Source: Chiua virens
Taxonomy: Eukaryota; Basidiomycota; Agaricomycetes; Boletales; Boletaceae
DNA length: 64,000 nt
NCBI GenBank assembly: GCA_019787685.1
Contig: JAHNUO010000022.1
Coordinates: 455,763 to 519,762 of the forward strand
Direction: 5' to 3'
In this document: positions 22,401 to 31,626 of the stretch, piece after piece
Numbering within the stretch: the stretch's first letter is position 1
How the letters are laid out: each line of letters begins with the position of its first letter
Program-made: the position numbers and the translations under genes
Notes under the pieces: generated by a model
Databases searched by the model: none
What the model was told of the DNA's origin: nothing
Seen by the model: only the letters and a program-made list of their open reading frames with translations

Positions 22401-22820
22401 ACTAATTGGCACAGTATGAAAACGATGAATGCAAGCGATCACTGTTTTCTCCTGAGATCAGTGCCAAGGAACCTGTAAAAATGACACGACTCGTCGGAAC
22501 CGCGCGAACTTTTGCCTACTTTTGTCCTCTCGGAGCACTAGGTTCTCGAGTCCTTATATAATCAGAGTCCTTCTCATTGCCTCGCCAGTATATTGTGCTT
22601 AGTCTGTTTTCTGCTTAATCTAATCGACGTTGCATAACTCCTACGACGTGCTTCCCCCAGTTCGTCCTCTTTGTCCATACCTCTGCCACACGTACTCCAA
22701 ACCGTGCTTATACTTTCAGCAAAGTCATCTTCCCCGGTAATCACTCGGCGCGCTTCTGGTCAGCTTTCTTTGATATGGGCTAGGTTCCGGAATTTCATTG
22801 GAACATACCGACCAATCCCA
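22401..22820. other. Intergenic
   Basis: No gene seen. A TATATAA string lies at 22555-22561 on the plus strand with no convincing downstream ORF. Confidence 0.35.
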
Positions 22821-22964
22821 TCATGATTCATGATAGTAAGCGAATATATCTTCCCCATCGATTAGTTCATCGCGGCGAGCGATACCCACAGAGTTCGCTT
22901 GGGTAAGGCCGCCAAAAAGTGTCAAAAACACAGTGAGATAGAAAGAGGATGGTTTGAGTTGCAT
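22821..22964 (-). CDS. Candidate 47-residue secreted peptide precursor with Arg-Arg site
   Basis: Single-exon ORF below usual length cut-offs. Residues 1-23 (MQLKPSSFYLTVFLTLFGGL, TQA) form a signal peptide. NSVGIARR ends in a dibasic Kex2-type site, and the remaining 16 residues (DELIDGEDIFAYYHES) are acidic with a Tyr pair. TATAAAAG sits 59-66 bp upstream (23030-23023). The gene is divergent from the UstYa-like gene starting at 23381, sharing about 420 bp of promoter. Signal peptide, dibasic cleavage and a short Tyr-containing tail are features of fungal ribosomal cyclic-peptide (dikaritin) precursors. Those usually carry several repeated cores; only one segment is present here. Substrate role is inferred from position. 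Confidence 0.5.
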   Translation of the reverse strand: MQLKPSSFYLTVFLTLFGGLTQANSVGIARRDELIDGEDIFAYYHES

Positions 22965-23022
22965 GTTTGGCTCCTTTGACGATGACAGTAAACCTGCTTT
23001 CTAGATCTACAAGAATCTATTG

Positions 23023-23030
23023 CTTTTATA
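23023..23030 (-). promoter_or_regulatory. TATA box of the 47-residue peptide gene
   Basis: TATAAAAG on the minus strand, about 60 bp before the ATG at 22964, in the intergenic region shared with the divergent UstYa-like gene. Confidence 0.6.
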
Positions 23031-23380
23031 CTCGACTGAAATTTTCTCTTGGCATTTCAGAGCCATCGGGGATGCGACCATGCTGCTTGATTCTAGTTCT
23101 TTCATCAGCATCGGTGTGTTTAGAAATCCCGATGATTTCGGCTGCAGAACCGATTTAACTCGGGGGGATGAATACGTCTTATGTCGAATCGCCACCGTAA
23201 CTCCTTCACTAAAAAGGTAGCCTTGCGCCTCTCTCATCGGTCTCTTTTGGTGCTGCATCTACACGGACAAGATTTCGTAAGGTAATTCATTTCGATGGAC
23301 GACGATATCAACCTCAAAACACTTCTGATATGCACTGGCAACATTAGGAAACGAGACCCGCTTAGTCTCAAGCTACTGCC

Positions 23381-24288
23381 ATGCCTCAGAAGTCCCTCTC
23401 CATTCACGCTCTCCTGCTGCTTTCTGCTTCTGTGTTGTCTTTCTTGTGGATTCACTCCATTCAATACTTTTGCCCTCTTGATCCCCTTCTGACTTACTGT
23501 AAGTTTGACTTTACGAGGGAAATAAAATGCAATCTTTGATGCATAGTAAAAAGCACTGGTGATTGAAGCAGTCAGATACATCGAGAAACAGTTCTGAGTT
23601 CCACTTTCCGTGGTTACCCAAGTCCAGAAATTGATGCCGCTTGGGCCCCGAACGAGCGTCAGCGTAGATGGTACTAAACTTCGTCTCATGCTTTTGAATC
23701 GCATATCTGACCATGCATATTAATAGTCAAGGCAGTTCGGTTGACCCGTGAACAATTCTTGATGACAGGCCAGAACGACAGCTTGGCCGTGGTCAAATTC
23801 CGACCTCAGGATGGAGGAGGCTACATGGGTCAGATAAACGGTTATCATCATATCCATTGTTTGGTAAGGAACACCAACACATTGCATGCTCTCATCACTC
23901 ATCGTATACAGGATATGTTGCGAAAGTACCTCCGACGAGACTACTACGCATCTTTCGATATATCATTCACCGAAAAACTTCACCCTCATCTTGGTTCATG
24001 CAATTATCCCTACCTTGATAATGATGACCAAGATATGCTGTACCAGGCCACTGTGTCGAGATACTTCGACAGAAGCTAATGTGCACGTCAGACTTGACGA
24101 TGGTCAGTTATGACTGGGTTGCCGGTCTTGATGATCCCCTGCCCAACTTGCGTGTTACACATCGATGCGTGGATTATGGACGGATCCTCGACTGGTCGGC
24201 TAAACACAATGCATACTACGTGCTAAAGAGTCATGTTGTCAGGTTTGGAGATGCGACTGAGTTATCGGATGTTCCCGTGTACTATTGA
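23381..24288 (+). CDS. UstYa-like oxidase (DUF3328), intact
   Basis: Membrane-anchored, metal-dependent oxidase family whose characterised members cyclise or chlorinate peptides in fungal mycotoxin pathways (ustiloxin, asperipin, cyclochlorotine). Exons: 23381-23498, 23592-23657, 23727-23863, 23912-23993 and 24047-24288. All phases agree, giving 214 residues. N-terminal anchor MPQKSLSIHALLLLSASVLS with FLWIHS; then FRGYPSPEIDAAW (canonical entry motif), LTREQFLMTGQNDS, GGGYMGQINGYHHIHCL (first HxxHC), DMLRKYLRRDYY, HLGHCVEILRQKLMC (second HxxHC) and THRCVDYGRILDWSA. The domain faces the secretory lumen in this family. It is divergent from the 47-residue peptide and convergent with a decayed paralogue. 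The substrate is not shown by sequence. Confidence 0.87.
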
Positions 24289-24744
24289 GTAGCACTCTGA
24301 AAGTGGTCTCATTAGTCCCAATCCGACTCGGCGGACTGTGGTGTCGATTGAACGTATTTATAAATAAATGGATCCAACAGTTGAAGTCTTAGGCGGGCAG
24401 ACCGAGGGTCTGAATCCGGTGTACGCGCAACGATGGTGTTATAGAGGGCCGGAGGAAGGCCACACAATGCAAGGGAGAACAAACCAAGCAGAACAAGGTG
24501 CATGCCGTCTCTCGCAAAAGGAACCAAATGAGGGGAAAGTCGACCCTGTCGGACCCCACGGTCATCAATCACTCCTGCCACCGCATTTAGCGCGGAAAGT
24601 CATAGGAATTCTTGGGAGTTATCACTATAATTTCATTTGGGATTCGAAGAATGTTATGAAGGAACCATGGATAAGATCCGACATTGACAATATCACCACA
24701 ATGATCAATGGCTTTCAGCTCAGTACTGGTAAAGCCACCAAGGA
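24289..24744. other. Region between the convergent UstYa-like genes
   Basis: Opposing ORFs of 90-180 residues overlap here (for example - 24581-24312), but none resembles a known family or has splice-supported extension. Probably 3' flanks. Confidence 0.35.
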
Positions 24745-25804
24745 TTACGAATTATCATCAAACACTCCCAATATTATACAGTTTGCCATCTCCGGCTCCC
24801 TATGGTCTACCGGGAATGTTGAATGCATTCTCAGCCGCCGATCCACAAATTTCTCAAAGCTCATACATCGATGGGCAGTGCTGGGATCCGGACATGGGCC
24901 TTTATAACCGTGTACCCACAAATAGGTCATCATGTTGATGTCAGGGTAACACATCAAATCCTGGCGGAGAACCTCGACACATTTGTCTATGAAATTTTAC
25001 AATGTCGCCGGAAATAAGCAAGGAAACATGATCACGAGAGGGATCAAATGCATTACCAAGCTGTCTCATGAGTATTTCGTCACCAATTTGGAAGGCTTGG
25101 TCAAATGACTCGTAGTATTCCCGATCTATAGCCCCGCGCAGCATATCTTGTTCAAGAATTCAGCATCGTCTGCGTCTAGCACGGACAAGGCGAACATACG
25201 AGGCACTGAAGATGGTGAGTAACCTCCAGCGATGCAAGGCAGCCTCCACCTTGCCCCTCAGGGAAGTTCACAGTAGTCGGAGTTACTTCCATCCCATCTT
25301 GTGTAATTGCTCTTCAGTAATGCGAATGGGTTTTACTAGGAGTGACGATGACATTCGTAGACTCAAGCGTGACGAACCAATTGGCTCACCATCCGTACTA
25401 ATACGACGCCAGGTAGCGTCGACCCCAAGGCTTGGGTTTCCACTTTCATTGCCACGCCATGGAGTTGTAAAGCGTAGACCACCTTGACACTGGACGTGCT
25501 CGACGTACTCGATGGCTTCATTTGCTGGGACTACAACAGTGATTATGGCATAGAACTTCGTCCACAAACAAGTATGATAACTTACAATACTTCACGACAT
25601 ACGTGCACTTTGGCGCACCTACGGAGACGATCCAGAACACGAAAAATAGCACCGGAAAGTGACCTGTTCCCAGGGGCGAAAGGAGTTGGTCGTAGCGAGC
25701 GGTGAGGTGGACTCTATGGATGAATTGGAATGAAACCAGTCACGGATCCCCTCGTCGATGTCGTGTTGACTGAGGGGGATGTATTGCGTGTCTTTTGGTA
25801 GCAT
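24745..25804 (-). pseudogene. Second UstYa-like (DUF3328) gene, apparently decaying
   Basis: Homology runs from MLPKDTQYIPLSQ (start at 25804) through a membrane segment (HFPVLFFVFWIVSVGA), RFTTPWRGNESGNPSLGVDA, VKPIRITEEQLHKMG, TPTTVNFPEGQGGG, LASLEVTHHLQCL, MLRGAIDREYYESFDQA, KCVEVLRQDLMCYPD and TAHRCMSFEKF. Signs of decay: the frame breaks between HKMGW and VTPTT (about 25283-25290) with no intron that fits; the first metal motif reads HHLQC, not HxxHC; the second reads QLDKC by the best splice, losing both His; the junction after QCL needs a poor donor. It is convergent with the intact copy, suggesting an old inverted duplication. Confidence 0.7.
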
Positions 25805-26750
25805 GGTACTTGGGCTGACATAAATGACGGCAAGCTGGACTACATGGAGTATTGGAGTGGCATAAACAGTGCACAAAAGGCTTGAAGTTTAATAACTGGT
25901 CCGTAAAGAATGCGGACGAGTCAAGTACCGATCAGCTAACCATCGAAATGATCGCACGGATCGAAACATTGGGGACCGAAACGAGGCACAGCACCCCAGA
26001 TCCTCGAGGTAATCCGATAGACTGGCTCTGGGTCCCAGCTTACCGAATCACCTCGAGCTCCTAGAGGATTTGACAGCCTTGGAGAAGGGAGAAAAATCAA
26101 CGCCACCTGGTTGGAATTCACCTCGAAACAATTGATACATACCTATTTCAAAAGATGGCCATTTCACGCTGAGGATGATATCAGTGGAAACTTGAACAGA
26201 AGTCGTGACGTGTGACATGTGACAGACACCAAGTTTTGAAGCGGGACCTTGCATTCAAATTTCTCAACCTCAGCTTTACTGTGTCATCGTGGGGTAAAGC
26301 TTAAAGCTTAAAGTGCAGCACGCCCTTCTTCTCGACTCGGAACTAGAACAACGTACAGCTGCACCGGGAGTTCCTCTGGGATCAGACGCGGAATCCCCCT
26401 ACAACCGGCACAGATCGTGTTCCTACCCCCTGAACAGAAGGTTCAAAGTGAATCGTGCGATCCTGTCATAATCATCGTCGTCGGGTTTCTTTGACCTAAA
26501 CTTGTACATGAACTTGAGAGGTGTGTGAGCCACGGCAGCAGTGAGGACGCAAATCGACGGCCCTCGTATGAGTACCGTCTCTTGGTGGGCCGCCGTACCC
26601 TCACTTTTAGACCTGCTTTCCGAACAAGCTAATCCAGAGGATGTACCATGGGTGCACCTGCTTCGTCGCCGGCCTAAGGCCTCGCGAATTAGAGTATCTT
26701 CGATTTACGAATACTATGTAACCCACAATTGCGATCAGCGGTGTCCCCAC

Positions 26751-26889
26751 ACGATGGATGGAACAAAATTTTGTACAACATTTAGGCCCACCCTAAACGC
26801 GTTGACTAACATTTAGCACCGTACTAAATGTTGGTCAACACATTTAAATCAACATTTAGACCGGCCTAAAATTTTGATCCATCCGTCGT
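26751..26889. mobile_element. Foldback MITE-like element, 139 bp
   Basis: Terminal inverted repeats of 22 bp, 26751-26772 and 26868-26889, match at 20 of 22 positions (ACGA(T/C)GGATGGA, then CAAAATTTT). Internal arms are also inverted: GTTGACTAACATTTAGCAC against GTACTAAATGTTGGTCAAC, so nearly the whole element is one palindrome. Coding capacity is nil. A second CCATCGTG at about 26898-26905 extends the symmetry. No clear target-site duplication. Confidence 0.75.
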
Positions 26890-27111
26890 GCCAAGATCCA
26901 TCGTGTCCCGTTTATCCAATCCACGGTGTTTGCGGGGAGTGAATATGCGACCGATTCTCACTGTGGCTTATATCACCGTTCATCTAACGCTCCGCCAGCC
27001 ATATCAGGGGATACCTACAACTTGTTATCGGTGTCAGTGGCATCGATATTACTACATTCCCGTCGACCAATCTCCATTATCAGCCCAGAAAAACTGCCAA
27101 ACTGAAGGTCT

Positions 27112-27120
27112 ATATATCAA
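27112..27120 (+). promoter_or_regulatory. TATA box of the P450 gene
   Basis: TCTATATATCAAAG about 40 bp ahead of the ATG at 27156. Confidence 0.55.
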
Positions 27121-27155
27121 AGCAGTCCCCTCGCCTGCTGGCCTGTATCATTCAT

Positions 27156-29242
27156 ATGTTTTCTTTTATCCGCTTGAATTCGGCGCTGACCTTGGCAGTG
27201 GGCGCCATGGTGGTCTCCATCCTTGCTTTACTCAATCGGCGGAGACGGAGGGTCCAGGATTTTCGATTTCTACCTGGACCTGTTCCTCTTCCTGTTGTTG
27301 GGAATTGGCTCACCATTGACCCTAAGAATCCTTGGATAACATATACCAGTTGGAAGGCTCGCTATGGTGCGTTCTGACCCTTTGTCAATACAATGCACTC
27401 AAACCGTCGCGATAGGTGATATATTTATGATACGTGTGCTAAAGCAAGACATCATCGTGATCAGCTCGGAGAAAATTGCCAAAGATCTTCTCGAAAGCCG
27501 ATCTCGTATTTACTCGGACAGACCTTACATTGCTACAAGAGTTCCGTGCGTTATCACCTTTCATGGTCAGAGTTTCTGAATCGACATTCTCTCTGAAAGG
27601 TATGGCTGGTCCTTCAATTTTGCTTTCAGTCCTTACGGTGATCGGTGGCGTTCTCAGCGGAGAATGTTTCATCAAGCATTCAGGGCTGAAGCATCTCTTG
27701 CTTTCCATCCTATTCAGCTAAAAAAGGCTCGTCAGCTCATCTTGGGTATTGTCAATTCACCTCATAATTATCACGAGCATATTCAAAACTAAGGATTCCT
27801 CGGTTAAGTGTGTATTCATTTCGACAAGAGATATATATCTAGGTTTGCTGCCGCTGTGATAATGTCAATCGTATACGACTACGAAGTTGGCGATCATGAT
27901 TATTTCGTAGAGCTACTTGAACGCGGAATGGTTCCGTCTATAGAAGGCATGACAATAGAGGGATCTTCCATCGTCGAGGCTTTCCCCTTTGGTGACTGCC
28001 TCTCTGTTACGCGAATACTGTGGCTATAAAGCTGATGTATATTTTAGTCCTCAGCTTTCCAGAATGGTTTCCAGGCGGTGGCTTTAGACGAAAGGCAGCA
28101 TTTTGCCATCAGTGGGCGATGCAACTGATAGAGGAACCTTTCCAATATGCTAGAAAACGCGAGGTGAATTTACACGTGTTCATATCCACGTCCGGAACTG
28201 AGTCTTTCCATTCAGGCTATGGGTAGCAGTGCGTCAGCAATGGCGCTGGATTTTCTGAAGCGCCCCAAGATCGTTGATGATCCATTGCAACTTCAATTAC
28301 TAAAAGACACGTGTGCGACTGCCTTTGAAGGTAAGTTAAACGGTGAGGATAAGTTGCAGTTTTCCAGTTGACTTTAATTCGATAGCTGGTACGGACACTG
28401 TAAGTTTCTCTGTTGTATGCGGATGAGAACCCCAGACTATTCTTCAATAGACCTCGTCGACGTTGATGTATTTCATGCTTGCCATGGTGCAGAATCCGAA
28501 AGTGCAAGAACGGGCCCATGCAGAGATCGACACCGTTATCGGTCCGGATCGGCTTCCAGCCATGGATGACAGGCCGAACCTTCCCTACATTGAGGCCATT
28601 TTGGTGGAGATTCTGAGGATGTATACTGTTGTACCCCTCGGTAAGCGTTTTGATCGTATCACCGGCGATGACTCGGACTCTCACAATTCCTCTCAGGAGT
28701 ACCCCACTCTGCTACAGCCGACGACACTTACGAAGGCTTCTTTATCCCGAAAGGTGATAGTAGCCTTGTGATATCCTCCGCCTTTGTTGGCTCACGCACG
28801 AATACACTTATAGGATTCACTCTGGTGGCCAATGTGTGGTCAGTGTACACCCTGTCGACATTTTAAGATCACACTTATACGTTATCTTGATACGTAGGGC
28901 CATGTGCCATGACGAGGCGGCTTACCCAGAACCTGACGTCTTCAAGCCCGAACGATTCCTTGTCGACGGGAAACTCAGGGAGGATGCGAAATTCATCGAC
29001 AGCGTCGCTTTTGGCTTTGGGAGGTATGTAATTCAACATTGCTTCCTAGCGTCCTGTCACCGACTCTGCTTGTCAGACGCACATGTCCTGGCCGCTACGT
29101 TGCCGATGCCTCAATTTGGACTGCGTTGGTGTCCATTCTGTGGGCCTTCAAGATAACGAAAGCCTTGAACGAGCGAGGGGAACAAATTGATTTCGAACCA
29201 ACGTTTAGATACGGTGTAGCCACGTATGCATTTTTAGAGTGA
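27156..29242 (+). CDS. Cytochrome P450 monooxygenase (O-methylsterigmatocystin oxidoreductase-like)
   Basis: Heme-thiolate monooxygenase anchored in the ER. ATG at 27156; membrane anchor residues 8-25; hinge RFLPGPVPLPVVGNW; then PYGDRWRSQRRMFHQAF, FAAAVIMSIVYDYEV, I-helix AGTDTTSSTL, ExxR in VEILRMY, FKPERFL and heme motif FGFG/RRTCPGR (an intron splits it at about 29023), ending VATYAFLE. About 12 introns, which fits Agaricomycete P450s of the CYP64-like type. One oddity: after HEHIQ (27788) the frame meets TAA, and the only junction giving the expected HIQKFAAAVIM needs a donor CTAAGG, not GTAAGG (intron 27789-27842). The gene may be mis-spliced. It is next to UstYa-like and acyltransferase genes. 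Confidence 0.85.
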
Positions 29243-29594
29243 CTGCTGCTTTCTGAGTTGACACGATTTACTTAACAGAGCTCCTCACCCATTTCCTTGT
29301 TCTATTATACCGCGACGGGAGAACAAGAAAATTCGCTTGCTTTCGACGGTTACCGACTCGGAGGTTTGAATTCCGAATTCACTACTATGTACAGTTTAAA
29401 TTGTTTGTATTGACCTTAACTGAGCTAGCCAAGCCTGTTGCTTCTCGCGATACAGCATTTCAATACACTTTAGTCCTCATGATACCTCACGATATTGATA
29501 TCTCAAACGATGTAGTTTCCATAACTGGAGGGGTCCGTCACCAAATGAGATTCCAAGCACGCTACCCTCATATGTTACATTGCGACGACGTTAT
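29243..29594. other. 3' intergenic, nothing seen
   Basis: Between the end of the P450 gene and the stop of the convergent acyltransferase gene. No further feature. Confidence 0.4.
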
Positions 29595-31626
29595 TCATAG
29601 TTTAGCTTGTCCGCCTTGTCTCTGCCTAGGTCCAGCTTCAGCTTTTCCGGAACCATTTTTCCTGGGCTGATGCGACTCGTGGGGCCGACCGAGATACCAT
29701 AATACCGCCCCCTTGATTTCATTCAACCACTCCTCCACAACAGATGCCTCAAATACGTTGTTGTCATAGAAACAATATATGTCCATTCGTCCGCCTGTAC
29801 TCCATGCGAGGATGTAAAGCTCTGCGGGACGGGTATGCAGATTCAGCTTGATATCTTGTACCACAATTGTCGAGGCCGTAGTATCCGTTCCGGAAATAAC
29901 TGAAGCTGCCGAGGCCGGTTGAGAGGACGAAGACGGAGGGAGTGTGATACATCCTGCCTTGGACGGGTGTGGAATGGAGGAAAATGGAGAAAGCGGATGC
30001 GTGGGTGGCAAGGGGTATTCTAAGGGCATTATCTCATCCAGCTGCCAGCAATAATCAACGACGAGAATCAGAAAGCACAGTAGAGACGCACATTACCGAA
30101 ATTGGAACCTCCATGGGCTAACATTACAGGCATGTCCGTGACCTCGAGAGCCTCGGAATCTGACTCGTCCAAGTCTTCATACTGGCCATCTTTGAGGGCT
30201 TCGATGCGCTCCAACCGTTCCAAAGTGGTTTGCCGGAATAACATTTCAACTACCACGTTCCACGCATGGATAAGCTCGAGAAATAGCGGATGCCGGAAAA
30301 CCCTGGTGGCCTGCCTCTTGACCAGTCCAGCGCGATGCAGGAACTGACCGAACGAAAGGAGCTCTGAGAAGGGCGGCGCGCCATCCGACAAACCGATGTT
30401 CTGTCCATGGGGCTGGTAACGTCCCTCTGTTTTGCCCAGCGGCATGAATGGCAACCAGCAAAAGAAAGTCCCAATAGATGGTGTAGATTCCCCTCCACCG
30501 CCCTGCTCAAACCATGCCTTATCGAGATACGGACGCAGGTTAAACGGACCCGCAGTAATATGTGGCTCTTTTTTTCGATATGCCCATTCTTCCTCTGATA
30601 TATCACCACGCAAATAACGTCGGAAAAGCAGCCGAGTCATGGCTACTTGCGCGAGTGCGAGATAAGCATTTTTAAATGTAACTTTGTGTCGACGACAGTT
30701 GGCCAACACAGCAGCGGTCTCTTCAGGCGTGATCGAGACCCTCCCGCTGCGAGGTCGTGCGGCGACGAAAGATGTTGAGGGTGTAATACGACATGGGAGC
30801 GTATGGCCACCCTACGATAACGGTGGAAATGCGTCAGAAAATCCGGGCGAGTCTCACGAAAATTGCCTACCTGTATCTTCCCTATCCGCGACTGGAGTAT
30901 CACGCTTGCGACAGCCTTTCGCCACCGTCGTCTTGCCGGACTGAGCGAGCGCAGTTGGATAGGTTCACGTTCTGTCAAGAGAGATGCCATGGCCAATCTT
31001 TCTTCCAATGGAATCTGCGCAGGCTCCGGCTCTCCTCCCCGCGCCAGCCTGTCCAAGAAGCACCGCGCAAAAACGTTAATCGCGGTCAAGTCCCCCACGC
31101 AATGAGCTGTCAAGGTCATCAACTGGAGAATGTTGTCGTTCCCAGTCTCACGAAAGACATATAACTGAGTCAACAAATCCTGTGAAAGCGGGCGCGGTCC
31201 ATCCAAGATCTCATGCACCCGGGTATCCACCTCTTCCGGAGATGCCACGTGCGCGAAGACAATTTCCCGCGGTCGAAGTACAGCGAGATCGCGTTCCCGG
31301 ACGACGAAGTGAGGCTCCGAAAGGAATGCAGGGACGCCTGCTTGCAAGTTGGCCGCACTGGAAGCAGCACTCGGGGGCGCTTGTATGGTGGCACCAACGA
31401 GAGGATACTGCCTCTTTGTAGACAACCATGCTTTAATGATGTTGGCATCTGAAAATAGTTGTGCATCCTTCGCACCACTTGACAGACGGAGGTCAAGCTG
31501 GAGAGGGCTGTCCGAAGCGCCGTCGCAGAGGCTACCCCAGATGAAGGAACTCTCTAACGCGCCTAAAGGACGATAGAAGGTACGACCTTCGGACGGATGA
31601 TTATCGAGCAACGTCCAGCCAGGCAT
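29595..31626 (-). CDS. HxxxD-type acyltransferase (condensation/alcohol acetyltransferase-like)
   Basis: Start at 31626 (MPGWTLLDNHPSEGRTFYRP). The first exon holds YPLVGATIQ, LTQLYVFRETGND and the catalytic TAHCVGDLTAINVF (HxxxD). An intron follows near 30870. Next come KVTFKNAYLALAQVAMTR, FNLRPYLDK, FFCWLPFMP, FRHPLFLELIHAWNVVVE, VMLAHGGSNFG, then further exons with VVQDIKLNLHTRPAELYI, GRMDIYCFYDNN and EASVVEEWLNEIK. The length, about 520 residues, and the two-lobe layout fit the condensation-like acyl-CoA transferases that esterify alcohols or amines. No carrier domain, so it is not an NRPS fragment. It is convergent with the P450 and could decorate the same product, which is inference. 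No lesions were noticed. Confidence 0.75.

Larger units (their letters stand above)
25805..27155. other. Intergenic with a foldback MITE
   Basis: No convincing gene. Contains the palindromic element at 26751-26889 and the TATA box of the P450 gene near its right end. Confidence 0.45.
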
